A stretch of 64,000 nucleotides of DNA, from the NCBI RefSeq assembly GCF_002979775.1, contig NZ_PCPR01000002.1:1-64000 (forward strand). Reading direction: 5' to 3'. This document shows positions 29,859 to 39,753 of this stretch, piece by piece. Numbering within the stretch: position 1 is the stretch's first letter; each line of letters opens with the position of its first letter. The notes beneath the pieces were generated by a model. That model was not told the DNA's origin, did no database searches, and saw only the letters and a program-made list of their open reading frames with translations. The position numbers and the translations under genes were made by a program. The DNA is from Arthrobacter sp. MYb23 (GTDB taxonomy: Bacteria > Actinomycetota > Actinomycetes > Actinomycetales > Micrococcaceae).

Positions 29859-32800
29859 CTATGCCCCGGCACCGAGCCTCTGGCTGATGACGGTTGAGAC
29901 GCCGTCGCCCCTCATCGTCACTCCGTAAAGCGCGTCCGCCACTTCCATGGTGCGCTTCTGGTGGGTAATCACAATCAACTGGCTGGACTCCCGCAGTTCC
30001 TCAAAGATGGTGATGAGCCGTCCCAGGTTGGTATCGTCCAACGCCGCCTCCACTTCGTCCATGACATAGAACGGCGAGGGACGTGCTTTGAAGATGGCCA
30101 CCAACAGGGCCACTGCAGTGAGTGAGCGTTCACCGCCGGAGAGCAGCGAAAGCCTCTTGATTTTCTTGCCTGCCGGCCGCGCCTCCACTTCAATCCCGGT
30201 ATTGAGCATGTCGTCAGGGTCAGTAAGGACCAACCTGCCTTCACCGCCGGGAAAGAGCCTGGCAAAGACGTGGTCGAACTGGGCTGACGTGTCAGCAAAG
30301 GCTTCCGTGAAAACCTGCTGGACCCGGTTGTCCACCTCTTTGATGATGTCCAACAAGTCTTTGCGGCTGGATTTGAGGTCCTCGAGCTGTGAGCTCAGGA
30401 ACTGGTGCCGTTCTTCCAGTGCGGCGAACTCTTCCAACGCAAGCGGGTTGACTTTGCCAAGAGCCGCGAGCTCGCGCTCGGCCTTCTTCAGCCTCTTCTC
30501 CTGCTCCGCCCGGACGAAAGGAATACCCTCCATGATGGTCTCGCCGTTTTCATCAACGGGCGCCCGTAGTTCAGCCCACTTGTCCGTGACGGTTCCAGGT
30601 GGCAGGGGAACCGGTTGATCAGGACCATAATCGGCAATGAGTTGTTCGGCAGAGAGTCCCAGTTCTTCAATGGACCGCGCTTCCAAGGCCTCGATGCGTA
30701 GCCGCTGCTGCGTCCGCGCCATCTCATCCCGGTGCACCGAGTCTGTCAGTTCGGCAAGCTCCCGCGCCAAGGCGTCGTTACTGGAGCGGACCTCGGCGAG
30801 TTCCTTCTCCAGCTGCTCCCGCTTTTGCTCGGCAAGGTCACGATCGTAACCGGCCAAATCCACGGAGATGTCGATGAACCTGAGCGTCTGCTCCACCGCT
30901 GACGCGACCGCCGCCGCACGCTGAGCCTGGGCGCGTCGGCGTTGCGCGCGTCGAGCGGCCTCTTCACGGGCACGGCGTTCGGTCGCTGCTGCCCGCTCAA
31001 GCGATGCCGCCCTGTTGCTGATGGCGCCCAGCTGCTCCTCGGAAGTCCGGAGGGCAAGCCGGGCTTCGGTTTCCACAGCCCGGGCAGTCCTGGCTTGGGC
31101 AGCGAGTTCGTCCCGCTGATCCGTGGACGGTTCCTCGTCCGGTGCTTCCTGGGCTGCGGCGAGGCGTTCCGCGGCGACTTCCAGGTCGAGCTGCGCTTCT
31201 GCGATGTTGGCTTCAGCCTTGGCCATGGACGCAGCGAGCCTTTCACTTTCTCCAACGGCGCTGCGAAGAACGGAGTTCAGATGACCCAGGCGCTCAGCTA
31301 CAGCTGCAAGGCGGGCATCCGATTCATGAAGGCGCTCCAGCGCGGCGTCTGCGCGGTCCTGGGCCTCGGCACGGCGTGCTTGAGCCCCGGCCAAGGTGAA
31401 GCGTCCACGTTCCAGGCGGGCCGTGACCTCCTGGAGCCGGGCAACGGCGTCGTCCACTGCCGCCTGAACTTCAAGCAGCGACGGCGCAGTGGCCGATCCA
31501 CCGGTGATTGTCAGAGAGGTGAGGACGTCACCTTCACGTGTGACGGCACTGATGTCGGGTTGTTCGGCGATGAGAGCTGCCGCTGTGTCCACATCATCAA
31601 CGACGGCGATACGGGCCAGGAGCCCCAGCGCGCCCTGGGCAGCTGGATCAGTAATACGGACGACGTCGGCTGCCCAACGGCTACCTGCGGGCAGCGCGGG
31701 GTTTGCACGAAGATCTTCGCCTGCGGCGGCACTTCCGGCAAGAATCAGTGCTGCCCGTCCGGCGTCGTCATCCTTCAGTCTGCGGATGGCTGCCAGGGCG
31801 CTGTGGGTATCGGCAACCACCAAGGCGTCCGAGGCGCTGCCCAAGGCGGCAGCCACTGCAGCCTCGTATCCCGGCTCGATGGTGACCAAAGCCGCCAAAG
31901 GTCCAAGGACACCTTCGGCTGTCAAGAGACTTCCGGACCCGTCCTTGCGGTTGAGCCCAAGTTGAAGGGCATCGCGTCGAGCCGTCAGGGAGTCCCGTTC
32001 ACGGACAGCTTCCCGTTCAGCGGCCTTCAGCTCCTCAATTTCCTTGATGACTGCATCCAGGACGTCGTTGGCATTCTCGTAATCGGCGTCGAGGCTTTCC
32101 TCGCCGTCCTCGACGCCGGCCACTTGTGACTCCAGTGCAGTGAACTCGCTCTGGGCCTTGCGACGCCGGTCATCACCGGACGCCAGAGATTCCCTGAGGC
32201 GACCACGTTCGGCCTCGGCAGCTTCAGCCCGGGATCTGGCCGCCGCCACCTGGCCCGCCAATTTGGCCAGCCCCTCCCTCCGATCGGCTGCAGCCCGCAA
32301 CATGGCCGTGAGGCGCTTGTCCTCCGCAGCTGCGAGCGCCTCGGCCGAGTCCTTCGCGACCGTTGCCTCCAGGAGAGCCGCCTGCTTGGCAAGGATGTCG
32401 TGTTCAAGGGTGGCCTGTTCCTCACGTACCCGGGCAGCCTGGCGCTCAAGGTGTTCGGGGTCGCGTCCAGTATCCGGGGAGGCTTCCGCGGAACCCAGAA
32501 GCCTCCTGCGTTCGGTGGCCAGGGATCCGAGGGAGCGCAGCCTTTCACGGCTTGCTGAGAGCTGGTACCAATCCTCGCGTGCGGCGTTGAGTCGCGGGGT
32601 GGCTTCGGCGGCCTGCTGTTCCAGTGCAGCTTGGCGTCGCCTGCCCGTGCCAAGTCCTGCCTCAACCACTTGGCGGCGCTCTTTGAGGGCGGCTTCGTCG
32701 GCAACGTCCTTTTCAAGGGTGGTTGTGAGGTGAACGAGGTCGTCCGCAAGGAGCCGGGCGCGGGCATCCCGGACGTCGAACTGGACTGTTTGGGCGCGGC

Positions 32801-33437
32801 GGGCTATCTCCGCCTGTTTGCCCAACGGAGTCAGTTGCCGCCGTATCTCAGCCGTGAGGTCTCCGAGCCGCGCGAGGTTGGCCTGCATGGCTTCGAGCTT
32901 GCGGACAGTCTTTTCCTTGCGGCGGCGGTGCTTGAGGATTCCCGCTGCTTCTTCGATGAAACCGCGGCGGTCCTCGGGGGTCGCGTGGAGCACGCGGTCC
33001 AGTTGGCCTTGTCCCACAATGACGTGCATTTCCCGGCCCAAGCCGGAATCGGAGAGGAGTTCCTGAATGTCCAAGAGCCTGCAGGGTGCGCCGTTAATGG
33101 CGTATTCGGACCCGCCCGTCCGGAAGAGGGTCCGGGAGATGGTCACTTCGCTGTACTCGATGGGGAGCGCGTTGTCTGCGTTGTCGATAGTCAAGGCGAC
33201 ATGTGCCCTGCCCAAAGGTGGCCGGCCCGAGGTACCTGCGAAGATGACGTCTTCCATCTTGCCGCCGCGGAGGGTTTTGGCGCCCTGCTCCCCCATAACC
33301 CAGGCCAAGGCATCCACGACGTTGGATTTGCCCGATCCGTTGGGGCCGACGACGGCGGTGACGCCGGGCTCAAAGTCGAAGGTCGTGGCCGACGCAAACG
33401 ACTTGAATCCTCGGACAGTCAAACTTTTCAGGTGCAA
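29859..33437 (-). CDS. smc: Chromosome segregation ATPase SMC
   Basis: SMC organises and segregates the chromosome with ScpA and ScpB. The 1192-aa product has Walker A GPNGSGKS at residues 31-38, long coiled coils either side of a hinge (about 500-660), and near the C-terminus the ABC signature LSGGERSLTAVAL and Walker B YVMDEVEAALDDTN. I start at TTG 33437 (LHLKSLTVRGFKSF), where AGGAG lies 12 bases upstream; this gives the usual SMC length, while the frame open to 33542 adds 35 unrelated residues. It precedes ftsY. The conserved mutM-smc junction is interrupted here by the 33.8-41.8 kb segment. Confidence 0.97.
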   Translation of the reverse strand: MHLKSLTVRGFKSFASATTFDFEPGVTAVVGPNGSGKSNVVDALAWVMGEQGAKTLRGGKMEDVIFAGTSGRPPLGRAHVALTIDNADNALPIEYSEVTISRTLFRTGGSEYAINGAPCRLLDIQELLSDSGLGREMHVIVGQGQLDRVLHATPEDRRGFIEEAAGILKHRRRKEKTVRKLEAMQANLARLGDLTAEIRRQLTPLGKQAEIARRAQTVQFDVRDARARLLADDLVHLTTTLEKDVADEAALKERRQVVEAGLGTGRRRQAALEQQAAEATPRLNAAREDWYQLSASRERLRSLGSLATERRRLLGSAEASPDTGRDPEHLERQAARVREEQATLEHDILAKQAALLEATVAKDSAEALAAAEDKRLTAMLRAAADRREGLAKLAGQVAAARSRAEAAEAERGRLRESLASGDDRRRKAQSEFTALESQVAGVEDGEESLDADYENANDVLDAVIKEIEELKAAEREAVRERDSLTARRDALQLGLNRKDGSGSLLTAEGVLGPLAALVTIEPGYEAAVAAALGSASDALVVADTHSALAAIRRLKDDDAGRAALILAGSAAAGEDLRANPALPAGSRWAADVVRITDPAAQGALGLLARIAVVDDVDTAAALIAEQPDISAVTREGDVLTSLTITGGSATAPSLLEVQAAVDDAVARLQEVTARLERGRFTLAGAQARRAEAQDRADAALERLHESDARLAAVAERLGHLNSVLRSAVGESERLAASMAKAEANIAEAQLDLEVAAERLAAAQEAPDEEPSTDQRDELAAQARTARAVETEARLALRTSEEQLGAISNRAASLERAAATERRAREEAARRAQRRRAQAQRAAAVASAVEQTLRFIDISVDLAGYDRDLAEQKREQLEKELAEVRSSNDALARELAELTDSVHRDEMARTQQRLRIEALEARSIEELGLSAEQLIADYGPDQPVPLPPGTVTDKWAELRAPVDENGETIMEGIPFVRAEQEKRLKKAERELAALGKVNPLALEEFAALEERHQFLSSQLEDLKSSRKDLLDIIKEVDNRVQQVFTEAFADTSAQFDHVFARLFPGGEGRLVLTDPDDMLNTGIEVEARPAGKKIKRLSLLSGGERSLTAVALLVAIFKARPSPFYVMDEVEAALDDTNLGRLITIFEELRESSQLIVITHQKRTMEVADALYGVTMRGDGVSTVISQRLGAGA

Positions 33438-33786
33438 GGCGCTTCGGTTCTCCTGGATGGCCCGGGTGTCTGTATCCACTAAATCTACTGCGGTTTGCAC
33501 GAAATCTGCGGATCTGAAAGCGGAAGCCCTTGCGGGCGGCATGCCACACCCCTACACTCCTGCCAAGGGTTACTTGGCGGATTCGTTCCTGTGGTCCGGC
33601 TTCGGCTTGAACTTCTGTTCGGTCATTGCCGGGTCCGGTCCCGTTCTTGGGAACGTTCATCCGCGCCAACCCTGAGTTTCACAACTGAAGATCTTGGTTT
33701 GACCCTGGCTGGGGAGCGGCAAGCAGGGGCTGCGCTTAATTGCGTGGCCCTGTCTTAGCAATCGGCGTACCACTCCAGGAGTTCTC
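33438..33786. other. Divergent intergenic region upstream of smc and the surface protein
   Basis: This 349-bp stretch lies between the smc start and the large secreted-protein start and must hold promoters for both. I see no confident -35/-10 pairs. An 18-codon minus-strand frame (33570-33626, starting MTEQKFKPKPDH) and a 99-codon minus frame overlapping smc are present; neither has a good ribosome-binding site, so I do not call a gene. Confidence 0.4.
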
Positions 33787-36700
33787 ATGCCCGGTCCTTC
33801 AGCTACCCAACCGCAGCGGGTCTTCAAGGGTTTCCTTGTGCCTTTGGTGCTTGCCATGGTGGCGGCCCTGCTGCCGCTTTCAGCACCGGCAGCAGTTGCG
33901 GCAGGGCCGTGCGATCCCGTGGTGAACCTCGTGGCGTGCGAGAACTCCAAGGCTGGAAGTCCGCCTTCCGAATGGGATATCGGTGGCGCCGGTGATGACA
34001 GCATTCAGGGCTTCTCCACCGAGATCAGCGTGAACGCGGGGCAGCCCATCCGTTTCAAGGTGGATACGAGCGCACCCAGCTACACCATCGCGATTTATCG
34101 CACAGGCTGGTACGGCGGCCTGGGCGCGCGCAAAATCGCTGACGTGACGCCGTCGGTCCTGCGGCAGAACCAGCCCGCCTGCCGTAGTGACCTCACGACT
34201 GAACTCTATGACTGCGGCACGTGGGCGGTGTCCGCGACGTGGCAGGTACCGGCTACCGCCGTCTCAGGGGTCTATGTCGCTTTGCTGAAGCGGCCCGATA
34301 CCGGGGCGAAGAGCCACATCACATTCATTGTCCGCAACGACGGCAACCGTTCTGCCGTGGTGTTCCAAACCGCGGACCAGACCTGGCAGGCCTACAACAC
34401 CTATGGCGGCTCGGACTTCTATCAGGGGGCAGCCAACGGCAGGTCCTACAAAGTCAGTTACAACCGTCCCATCGCAACCCGTGGCGGGCCGGGAGGCAGG
34501 GACTTCTACTTCTCCAACGAGTACCCCATGGTGCGCTTTCTGGAGCAGAACGGATACGACGTCAGCTATATCAGCGGCCTTGATGCGAACAGCAATGGCG
34601 CCGAGCTGCTGAACCATAAAGTCTTCCTGTCCGTAGGCCACGACGAATACTGGTCAGGACCGCAGCGGGCCAATGTCACCGCTGCCCGGGACGCCGGCGT
34701 GAACCTGCAGTTCCTTTCCGGCAACGAAATGTACTGGCGCACCCGTTTTGAGCCTTCCACGGTTGACGGCGCAGCAAACCGTACCCTGACGTGCTACAAG
34801 GAAACCTGGGCGCATGCCAAGATCGACCCCAGCACGCAGTGGACAGGGACCTGGCGGGACCCGCGCTTCGCTTCACAAGCCAATGGGGGCGGACTACCGG
34901 AGAACGGACTGACCGGAACCCTCTACATGTCCAACCACTCGGACCTGCCGGTGACTGTGAATGCCGACGAAGGAAAAACCAGGCTATGGCGGAACACTTC
35001 CCTGGCCTCCTTGCCAGCTGGTTCATCAGCTGCCCTGGCCCCGCACACCGTGGGCTATGAATCCAATGAAGATCTGGATAACGGCTTCCGGCCAGCTGGC
35101 CTGGTCCGGCTCTCCACAACTGTGGGAAATGTTCCGGAATACCTTCAGGACTATGGCAACACGGTGGCCCCGGGAAGCACCACCCACAACGTGACGCTAT
35201 ACCGCGCAGCAAGCGGCGCCCTGGTCTTTTCCGCAGGCAGTGTCCAGTGGACCTGGGGCTTGGACCAGGAGCACGACGGCGATGGCGCACCGGCCGATGC
35301 CCGCATGAGGCAGGCTCAGGTCAATCTCCTCGCAGACATGGGTGCCCAGCCTGCCACGCGGGCTGCCGGCCTGGTTGCCGCGGCCCCCAGCACCGATACC
35401 ACCAAGCCCACCACCACCATCTCTGCGCCGGCCAACGGCGCCACGGTACCTCACGGAAACAGCGTCACCGTGACGGGAACTGCCGCTGATGTTGGCGGCG
35501 TGGTGGCCGGCGTGGAGGTTTCAACAGATGGCGGCACCACCTGGCACCCAGCTCAAGGCAAGCAGAACTGGACCTACACGTACATCCAAAAGGGCCTCGC
35601 CACGGCAACAATCCAGGCCCGGGCCATTGACGATAGCGCCAATATCGGAGCAGCCACCGTCAGGAACCTCACCCTTAGCGGGCCCTACAGCGTCTTCGGC
35701 CAGGCAGTTCCCACTGTCAAGGACTCCGGGGACGGGGGCGCCTACGAGATGGGCCTCCGGTTTACGCCTTCCGTTGATGGATTCATCACGGGCGTCCGGT
35801 TCTACAAGAGCTCAGCCAACACCGGGACACACACCGGCTCCTTGTGGAGCTCCACAGGCGAGCGCCTGGCCACCGTCACCTTCACGAATGAGACGGCTTC
35901 GGGGTGGCAGTCCGCGCTCTTCACCCAAGCTGTGCCGGTAGCGGCCGGACAAAAGTACACCGTGTCCTACTGGGCACCGAATGGCCACTACTCCACCAAG
36001 GACTACCAGTGGGCGAGCTTCGGATCCACCGACGCCCCGCTGAAGGTGGCCGGTGGCTTCGGGGCTGAACCGGCAGGTGTCTACGGAACGTCCCAAGGCT
36101 TCCCCACCACGAGTTTCAACGGCGGTAACTACTTCGCCGACGCCCTGTTCAGCACGGTGGACAGCTCGCCGATGACCGTATCAGGCCACACACCGATTCC
36201 TTCGTCCTCCAGCGTTTCCGTCAATACCAAGGTGAGCGCAGTCTTCTCCAAGCCCGTCACTGCTGCCAGTGTCCAGCTGGCCCTGCAGTCGCCTTCCGGG
36301 CCGGTGGCAGGCACCACGGCGTACGACGCCGCCACGCGGCGGGCGACCTTCACGCCGTCGAACGCCCTTGCCTTCAGTACTCAATTCACCGCCACGTTGT
36401 CCGGCACTGATTCGGTGGGAGGGCCGGTCACTGCTGGAGGGACGTGGACGTTTACCACGGCAGCAACCTTGCCAGTCCCGGGTGCCTGCCCCTGCAGCCT
36501 CTTTGACGACTCGGTCACGCCCGGTATTGCCGAACTGCGGGAAGGGGTGCCCCTGACGCTCGGCGTAAGGTTCTCCAGCGTCTCTGCCGGTGAAGTGCTG
36601 GGCATCCGCTTCTACAAGTCGGCAGGCAACACAGGCACCCACAATGGCGCGCTCTATTCAGCCGCCGGCCAGCAACTGGCAACAGTCGCTTTCACGAATG

Positions 36701-38691
36701 AAAGCGCCTCCGGCTGGCAAACGGCGATGTTCAGCCAACCTGTTCAAATGGCTGCAAACACGGACTACATCGTGTCTTACAAATCGCTGACAGGCACCTA
36801 TTCGGCCACGGCCAACGGGTTCGGTTCCGGGATGAGCGTGGGCCCGCTCCGGGCTGCCTCTGATGCCGGCGCCTATACCTATAGCGGTGATTTCGCCTCC
36901 GCACGCTCCACCACCAGCTATCTGGTGGACGTAGTGGTCAACGTCCCCAACGCGCCGTTCACTGTCGGCTCACACTCGCCGCTGCCCAACGCGGCCAGTG
37001 TCCCCCTGAGCTCTGCGGTCAGCGCAGTGCTTTCAGAGGCAGCGGTCGCCTCCAGCGTCACACTGGGGGTCAAGGTCACCGGCGGAGCTGCGGTGGCAGG
37101 ATCCACCACCTACGACCAAGCCACCCGCAAGGTCACGTTCACCCCTGCTGCCCCGTTGACCGCAGGGACTTCGTACACGGCAACAGTTACTGCAACCGCT
37201 GTGTCAGGGCAGCCGATGTCAAGCGGGGGCACGTGGACTTTCACCACCGTTCCGGCTCCTCGGACGCCCGGAATTTGCCCCTGCACGCTCTTCCAGGACA
37301 CGGTGACTCCAACGACTCCGGATGCGAATGATGGCGTCCCGTTGTCCCTGGGAGTCCGGTTTGCCAGTGACACCGCCGGGCAAGTCACCGGGGTGCGGTT
37401 CTACAAGGCGGCCGGCAACACCGGAACCCACACCGGCTCGCTGTACACAACCACCGGGCAGCTGCTGGCTACAGTTACCTTCGCCAATGAATCCAGCTCA
37501 GGCTGGCAGACGGCTACCTTCAGCCAGCCAGTGAGCATCGAGTCAGATACAGAGTACGTGGTTGCCTACAAGTCTCCCACCGGCAAGTACTCCTACAGCG
37601 CCGGTGGATTTGGTGCCGGCCTGACGAGTGGTCCGCTGCGTGCGGCCGCGGATTCCGGGGCCTTCGCCTACAACGGTGACTTCCCCAATGCTTCCTCCAC
37701 GGCCAACTATCTGGTGGATCTGGTGTTCACGGTGACCACACCGCCACTGACCATTTCCGAGCAGGTTCCGGCGCCGGGCGCCACCGGTATACCGGTGGAC
37801 GTCAAACCGTCCATTACCTTCTCATCGGCTATACGGCCAGGCGCTTCATTCACCCTCACGGCTAACGGCAGCCCTGTTGCCGGGACGGCGGCCCTTTCCA
37901 CCGATAGCCGGAGCGTGACGTTCACTCCCACGGCGGCGCTGCCTGCCAGCACCGTGATTTCCGCAAGCGTGACAAACGTTGTGTCCCAGCAAGGGCAGGC
38001 TTTCCCCACCACGGCCTGGCAATTCACCACTGCGGCGCCGGCGGTGCAACTATCCACGATCTTTGGATCGCTGGTTCCACAGGTTGCCGCGAACGCCGAC
38101 TTCCTGTCAGTGGAACTGGGTACCGCCTTCACGGTGTCCCAAGCCGGGAATGTGACAGGCATCCGCTTCTACAAGGGTTCGGGCAACACGGGGACCCACG
38201 TGGGATCGCTCTGGAACTCGGCCGGCACCCGCCTGGCGCAAGTGACCTTCACCAACGAGACAGCCACAGGGTGGCAAACCGCCACCTTGGCAACACCCGT
38301 GGCACTGGTAACCGGCCAAACCTATGTGGTGTCCTACCGGGCACCGAACGGCCGATACTCCTCGACAGCAGGGTTCTTCAACCAGACCTGGAACAGCGGG
38401 GTCTTCACCGCCACCGGCCCGAACAACGGACGGTACCGGTATGGCTCGGGAGGCGTGATGCCCACCAGTTCTTGGAACGCCACGAACTACTTTGTTGACG
38501 TGGTGTACTCCACCACCGCTCCTGCCCAGCAGCAAGCTGCGCCGACGGCCACAGCCACTCCAACTGCCACACCAACAGGGACGGCCGCACCGAGTCCAAC
38601 TCCTACGGCCACGCCGACCGCAACGCCAAGTCCGTCACCAAGTCCCACTCAGTCCGGCGGATTGCTTTGCGGGTTGCTGAGGGTCTGCTGA
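33787..38691 (+). CDS. Large secreted multidomain protein: dimethylformamidase-like core plus four DUF4082-like repeats
   Basis: A 1634-aa exported protein with a clear ribosome-binding site (AGGAG, 5 bases before ATG). The signal peptide is residues 1-39, cut after AVAA. Residues 45-520 resemble the C-terminal domain of the N,N-dimethylformamidase large subunit: YRTGWYGGLGARKI, QTWQAYNTYGGSDFY, SVGHDEYWSGPQ and NEMYWRTRF. An Ig-like domain follows (537-632), then four DUF4082-like repeats (about 636-790, 900-1054, 1163-1316, 1421-1577), each with GxRFYKxxxNTGTHxGSL and GWQxA. Between them are three Ig-like (Big_5-type) domains ending GGTWTFTT or similar. A Thr/Pro-rich stalk leads to a Cys-containing end, LLCGLLRVC, without LPXTG. 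Extracellular location is supported; enzymatic activity is uncertain. Confidence 0.85.
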   Translation: MPGPSATQPQRVFKGFLVPLVLAMVAALLPLSAPAAVAAGPCDPVVNLVACENSKAGSPPSEWDIGGAGDDSIQGFSTEISVNAGQPIRFKVDTSAPSYTIAIYRTGWYGGLGARKIADVTPSVLRQNQPACRSDLTTELYDCGTWAVSATWQVPATAVSGVYVALLKRPDTGAKSHITFIVRNDGNRSAVVFQTADQTWQAYNTYGGSDFYQGAANGRSYKVSYNRPIATRGGPGGRDFYFSNEYPMVRFLEQNGYDVSYISGLDANSNGAELLNHKVFLSVGHDEYWSGPQRANVTAARDAGVNLQFLSGNEMYWRTRFEPSTVDGAANRTLTCYKETWAHAKIDPSTQWTGTWRDPRFASQANGGGLPENGLTGTLYMSNHSDLPVTVNADEGKTRLWRNTSLASLPAGSSAALAPHTVGYESNEDLDNGFRPAGLVRLSTTVGNVPEYLQDYGNTVAPGSTTHNVTLYRAASGALVFSAGSVQWTWGLDQEHDGDGAPADARMRQAQVNLLADMGAQPATRAAGLVAAAPSTDTTKPTTTISAPANGATVPHGNSVTVTGTAADVGGVVAGVEVSTDGGTTWHPAQGKQNWTYTYIQKGLATATIQARAIDDSANIGAATVRNLTLSGPYSVFGQAVPTVKDSGDGGAYEMGLRFTPSVDGFITGVRFYKSSANTGTHTGSLWSSTGERLATVTFTNETASGWQSALFTQAVPVAAGQKYTVSYWAPNGHYSTKDYQWASFGSTDAPLKVAGGFGAEPAGVYGTSQGFPTTSFNGGNYFADALFSTVDSSPMTVSGHTPIPSSSSVSVNTKVSAVFSKPVTAASVQLALQSPSGPVAGTTAYDAATRRATFTPSNALAFSTQFTATLSGTDSVGGPVTAGGTWTFTTAATLPVPGACPCSLFDDSVTPGIAELREGVPLTLGVRFSSVSAGEVLGIRFYKSAGNTGTHNGALYSAAGQQLATVAFTNESASGWQTAMFSQPVQMAANTDYIVSYKSLTGTYSATANGFGSGMSVGPLRAASDAGAYTYSGDFASARSTTSYLVDVVVNVPNAPFTVGSHSPLPNAASVPLSSAVSAVLSEAAVASSVTLGVKVTGGAAVAGSTTYDQATRKVTFTPAAPLTAGTSYTATVTATAVSGQPMSSGGTWTFTTVPAPRTPGICPCTLFQDTVTPTTPDANDGVPLSLGVRFASDTAGQVTGVRFYKAAGNTGTHTGSLYTTTGQLLATVTFANESSSGWQTATFSQPVSIESDTEYVVAYKSPTGKYSYSAGGFGAGLTSGPLRAAADSGAFAYNGDFPNASSTANYLVDLVFTVTTPPLTISEQVPAPGATGIPVDVKPSITFSSAIRPGASFTLTANGSPVAGTAALSTDSRSVTFTPTAALPASTVISASVTNVVSQQGQAFPTTAWQFTTAAPAVQLSTIFGSLVPQVAANADFLSVELGTAFTVSQAGNVTGIRFYKGSGNTGTHVGSLWNSAGTRLAQVTFTNETATGWQTATLATPVALVTGQTYVVSYRAPNGRYSSTAGFFNQTWNSGVFTATGPNNGRYRYGSGGVMPTSSWNATNYFVDVVYSTTAPAQQQAAPTATATPTATPTGTAAPSPTPTATPTATPSPSPSPTQSGGLLCGLLRVC
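35695..38517 (+). repeat. Four-fold internal protein repeat (DUF4082-like) in the surface protein
   Basis: Four related units of about 150 codons begin near 35695, 36486, 37276 and 38050. Each encodes VRFYKxxxNTGTHxGSL, then VTFxNExxxGWQxA and a tyrosine-rich strand. Units 2 and 3 are the most similar and both start with a CPC motif; units 1 and 4 lack it. The spacing between units is filled by Ig-like domains, so the array arose by duplication of a two-domain module. Confidence 0.85.
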
Positions 38692-38724
38692 CGATTTGCT
38701 GTGGCAGGTTGCATGTGACGTCGT

Positions 38725-39753
38725 TCAGCGGACGACGCTGGGCGACCACGCATGGGCGATGAACAGGCTGGGTTGGGAACCGGGTACGGTTCCCAACTTC
38801 CAGATGTTGCTGTCTCCGTCGGTGGATTCGTCAGCCAAACCGTAGAGAAGGTTTTGGTTATCCAGCCATTCGATCTGGTCATCAACGCTGCGCTTCTCTG
38901 AAAGCACGGTTTCCTGTCCAGTAGCGAGGTCCAGCACAGCTACGTTCCAATGAGCTGCCAGCGCCCCGCCGTCGTTCTTCTTGTACGCAATCCGTTGACC
39001 GTCCGGCGAGATGGACGGACACTCCACATGATCGTGAATGGCGGTCAGGGTCTTTGCGGACAGGCTGCCCCGGACCAGCCAGATGCGTCCTGAGGAAGCG
39101 GCCGTGGCGTAGAAAACGTCACTCTGGCCCGGAGCGAACGTCACACCCCAAATGTTCCGGTCCGTGGTAACAAGCCGCTCACCGTTCACCATCAAGGCAA
39201 AGTCCTCGAGATTCCCGGAGGTGCCCTCCGGAAGCATGATCTCGGTGGCCGTGGAAAAGCCGGACGTGGCGTACGAGTGGCCCGAGACGAACACCGTGGT
39301 GGCAATCATGGAACCGTCGGCGCTGATGCGGGTCCTACTGGGTATCCCGGGAACCGGCCAGGCCCGTTGCTGATCCCAGTTGCGATCCAGGACAGCAGCT
39401 TCAAACGCCGTTACCAAGCCCCGGTTTGTTTTCAGGCACACTACTTTCTCCCGCGTCCCGTAGACGCGATCGCATTCCTGCCCACTCACCGCCCGGGGTC
39501 CGCCAGGGGACGCCAGCGGGACTGTGGCGGCGTTGCCATAGCCTTGGCCCGACGCTGTGTTCCGGAAGAGAATGAATGAGCCGGCCGGAAGCGGCTGGCT
39601 CGCTGTGACGCCCACCGACGACGCCGCATTTCTGCTCTCTTCGAATCGCTGGTAAGCCCCCACTGCGTAAATACCCGCCGCCACCAAGACCAGGGCCGTG
39701 ACGGCAAGGAGGGCACCCCACCGCAGCTTACTTTCAGCGAGCGCACCGGTCAT
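38725..39753 (-). CDS. Membrane-anchored TolB-like beta-propeller protein
   Basis: The 342-aa protein has one N-terminal membrane helix (about 12-32, GALLAVTALVLVAAGIYAVG), so the bulk lies outside the cell. The rest shows propeller-blade repeats with SPDGQRIAYKKND and RISADGSMIATTV, as in TolB/PD40-type propellers. TolB-like propellers usually bind proteins or peptides. Its start overlaps the stop of the MFS gene by 4 bp. Its 3' end lies 33 bp from the end of the large surface-protein gene. Function is unknown; a role beside the transporter in envelope traffic is only inference. Confidence 0.75.
   Translation of the reverse strand: MTGALAESKLRWGALLAVTALVLVAAGIYAVGAYQRFEESRNAASSVGVTASQPLPAGSFILFRNTASGQGYGNAATVPLASPGGPRAVSGQECDRVYGTREKVVCLKTNRGLVTAFEAAVLDRNWDQQRAWPVPGIPSRTRISADGSMIATTVFVSGHSYATSGFSTATEIMLPEGTSGNLEDFALMVNGERLVTTDRNIWGVTFAPGQSDVFYATAASSGRIWLVRGSLSAKTLTAIHDHVECPSISPDGQRIAYKKNDGGALAAHWNVAVLDLATGQETVLSEKRSVDDQIEWLDNQNLLYGLADESTDGDSNIWKLGTVPGSQPSLFIAHAWSPSVVR

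Noticed and set aside
30942..32129. A 395-codon plus-strand frame opposite smc
   Set aside because: Falls within the coiled-coil coding part of smc; composition is that of an antisense frame.
33370..33669. A 99-codon minus-strand frame overlapping the smc start
   Set aside because: Its end runs into the smc coding region in another frame, it has no ribosome-binding site and no family match.
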